From contig CAMDRK010000033.1 of NCBI GenBank assembly GCA_945906715.1, positions 1 to 13,924 on the forward strand: DNA of 13,924 nucleotides. Reading direction: 5' to 3'. Within the stretch, counting starts at the first letter, position 1; every line of letters starts with the position of its first letter. The notes under the pieces are model-generated. The model made no database searches. It had not been told where the DNA came from and saw nothing but the letters and a program-made list of their open reading frames with translations. Source of the stretch: Nitrospira lenta (lineage in GTDB: Bacteria; Nitrospirota; Nitrospiria; Nitrospirales; Nitrospiraceae). Positions 13,564 to 13,924 of the stretch are shown here, piece by piece. The translations under genes were made by a program, and so were the position numbers.

Positions 13564-13676
13564 TTGGTCTATCAGGTCTGTCTGGTCTATCTAGTCTGTT
13601 CGGTCTGTCTCGTGTGTCGGTTGAACGAAACTAACCAGATAGACCAGACAAACCAGATGAACCAGACAGACCAGGC
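13564..13676. repeat. core-and-arms hairpin repeat, copy C (reversed orientation)
   Basis: The core at 13609-13634 is the reverse complement of copies A and B. Perfect arm pairs are TCTGGTCTATCT (13581-13592) with 13637-13648, and GGTCTGTCTGGT (13575-13586) with 13661-13672. It lies between the phosphopantetheinyl transferase start and tRNA-Ser. Confidence 0.75.
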
Positions 13677-13704
13677 TAGGCCCTTCGTGCTTAAAGAAAA
13701 CCGA

Positions 13705-13733
13705 TTGAAAAATCAACGTCCCCAGGGTAAGCT
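13705..13733 (+). promoter_or_regulatory. candidate promoter of tRNA-Ser
   Basis: TTGAAA (13705-13710) and TAAGCT (13728-13733) are 17 bp apart. The -35 match is good and the -10 match poor. Transcription would start about ten bases before the mature tRNA, reasonable for a short 5' leader. Confidence 0.35.
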
Positions 13734-13750
13734 CACGCGCTCGATCACGC

Positions 13751-13840
13751 GGAGAGGTGCGAGAGTGGCCGAATCGGGCAGTCTCGAAAACTGCTGTCCT
13801 GGCAACGGGACCGTGGGTTCGATCCCCACCCTCTCCGCCA
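13751..13840 (+). tRNA. tRNA-Ser, anticodon CGA (reads UCG)
   Basis: A complete 90-nt class II tRNA. The acceptor stem GGAGAGG (13751-13757) pairs with CCTCTCC (13830-13836), followed by discriminator G and an encoded CCA (13838-13840). The anticodon stem GCAGT/ACTGC encloses the loop CTCGAAA, giving anticodon CGA at 13785-13787. A long variable arm follows (GTCC...GGGAC around TGGCAAC), the serine hallmark, then the T-arm GTGGG-TTCGATC-CCCAC. All stems are intact. Confidence 0.97.
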
Positions 13841-13883
13841 AAAACCACGCTCGCTCATGCCGACGACGTTTCGGGCGCCTGTC

Positions 13884-13924
13884 TTGTTCATTTGGTCTGT
13901 TCGGTCTGTCTGGTCTATTCGGTC
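13884..13924. repeat. core-and-arms hairpin repeat, copy D (cut by window end)
   Basis: GTTCATTTGGTCTGTTCGG and GTCTGTCTGGTCTATTCGGTC repeat the left-arm units of the other copies. The core is not reached before the window ends, so orientation and completeness are unknown. Confidence 0.55.

Noticed and set aside
12055..13676. CRISPR array
   Set aside because: Units are short, degenerate and palindromic, with no regular unique spacers and no cas genes.
13591..13848. Minus-strand open frame across tRNA-Ser and copy C (starts MVFGGEGGDRTHGP)
   Set aside because: It is the antisense of tRNA-Ser followed by repeat-encoded LVCLVHLV units. The GGDRTHGP-like protein is a well-known spurious product of antisense serine tRNA genes.

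Overview
The window is a dense bacterial stretch of moderately high GC that runs from the 3' end of a glycogen branching enzyme gene to a serine tRNA. I infer a Nitrospira-like member of the Nitrospirota. The reasons are the gene types, the style of the dispersed repeats (a 170-bp element bounded by CAGGATGCTGAAAAAG, and short low-complexity repeats between genes), and the mixture of a tandem-domain SagB-like oxidoreductase, a PagL-like protein and an RskA-type anti-sigma factor. This assignment rests on recall, not on a search.

Left part (1-5460): the glgB 3' end is followed by a self-complementary 170-bp element. Next come a Tat-exported YcbK/DUF882 (M15-like) protein on the minus strand and, divergently, a single-domain CheY-like receiver. 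A small VanZ-like membrane protein then overlaps tail to tail with a minus-strand hypothetical protein that carries an internal threefold repeat. Upstream of that lies a 601-residue minus-strand protein with two SagB-type nitroreductase domains, whose inter-domain linker is encoded by in-frame copies of a G/C-skewed repeat.

Middle (5600-10170), all plus strand: a small unknown protein, a six-unit TPR protein, a PagL-like outer-membrane lipid A deacylase homologue followed closely by a putative lipoprotein, a short TPR protein, a 66-residue unknown, and a GT-B glycosyltransferase. Several of these plausibly concern the envelope, but only short spacings, not shared function, link them.

Right part (10170-13924): an ECF-type sigma factor and its membrane anti-sigma factor (zinc-binding N-terminus, one TM helix, long coiled coil, RskA C-domain) overlap by ATGA and form one operon. 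Then tadA (tRNA adenosine deaminase), a convergent Sfp-type phosphopantetheinyl transferase, and tRNA-Ser(CGA). Every gap from the anti-sigma stop to the window end contains a copy of one hairpin-forming repeat: a conserved ~27-nt core between complementary arms built from GGTCTGTCT-like units. Four copies in under 2 kb, one forming the whole leader of tadA, are the most unusual structural feature.

I see no CRISPR array, transposase, phage gene or recognisable defence cassette. The best candidates for undescribed biology are the core-and-arms repeat family, the tandem nitroreductase protein and the triplicated hypothetical protein.
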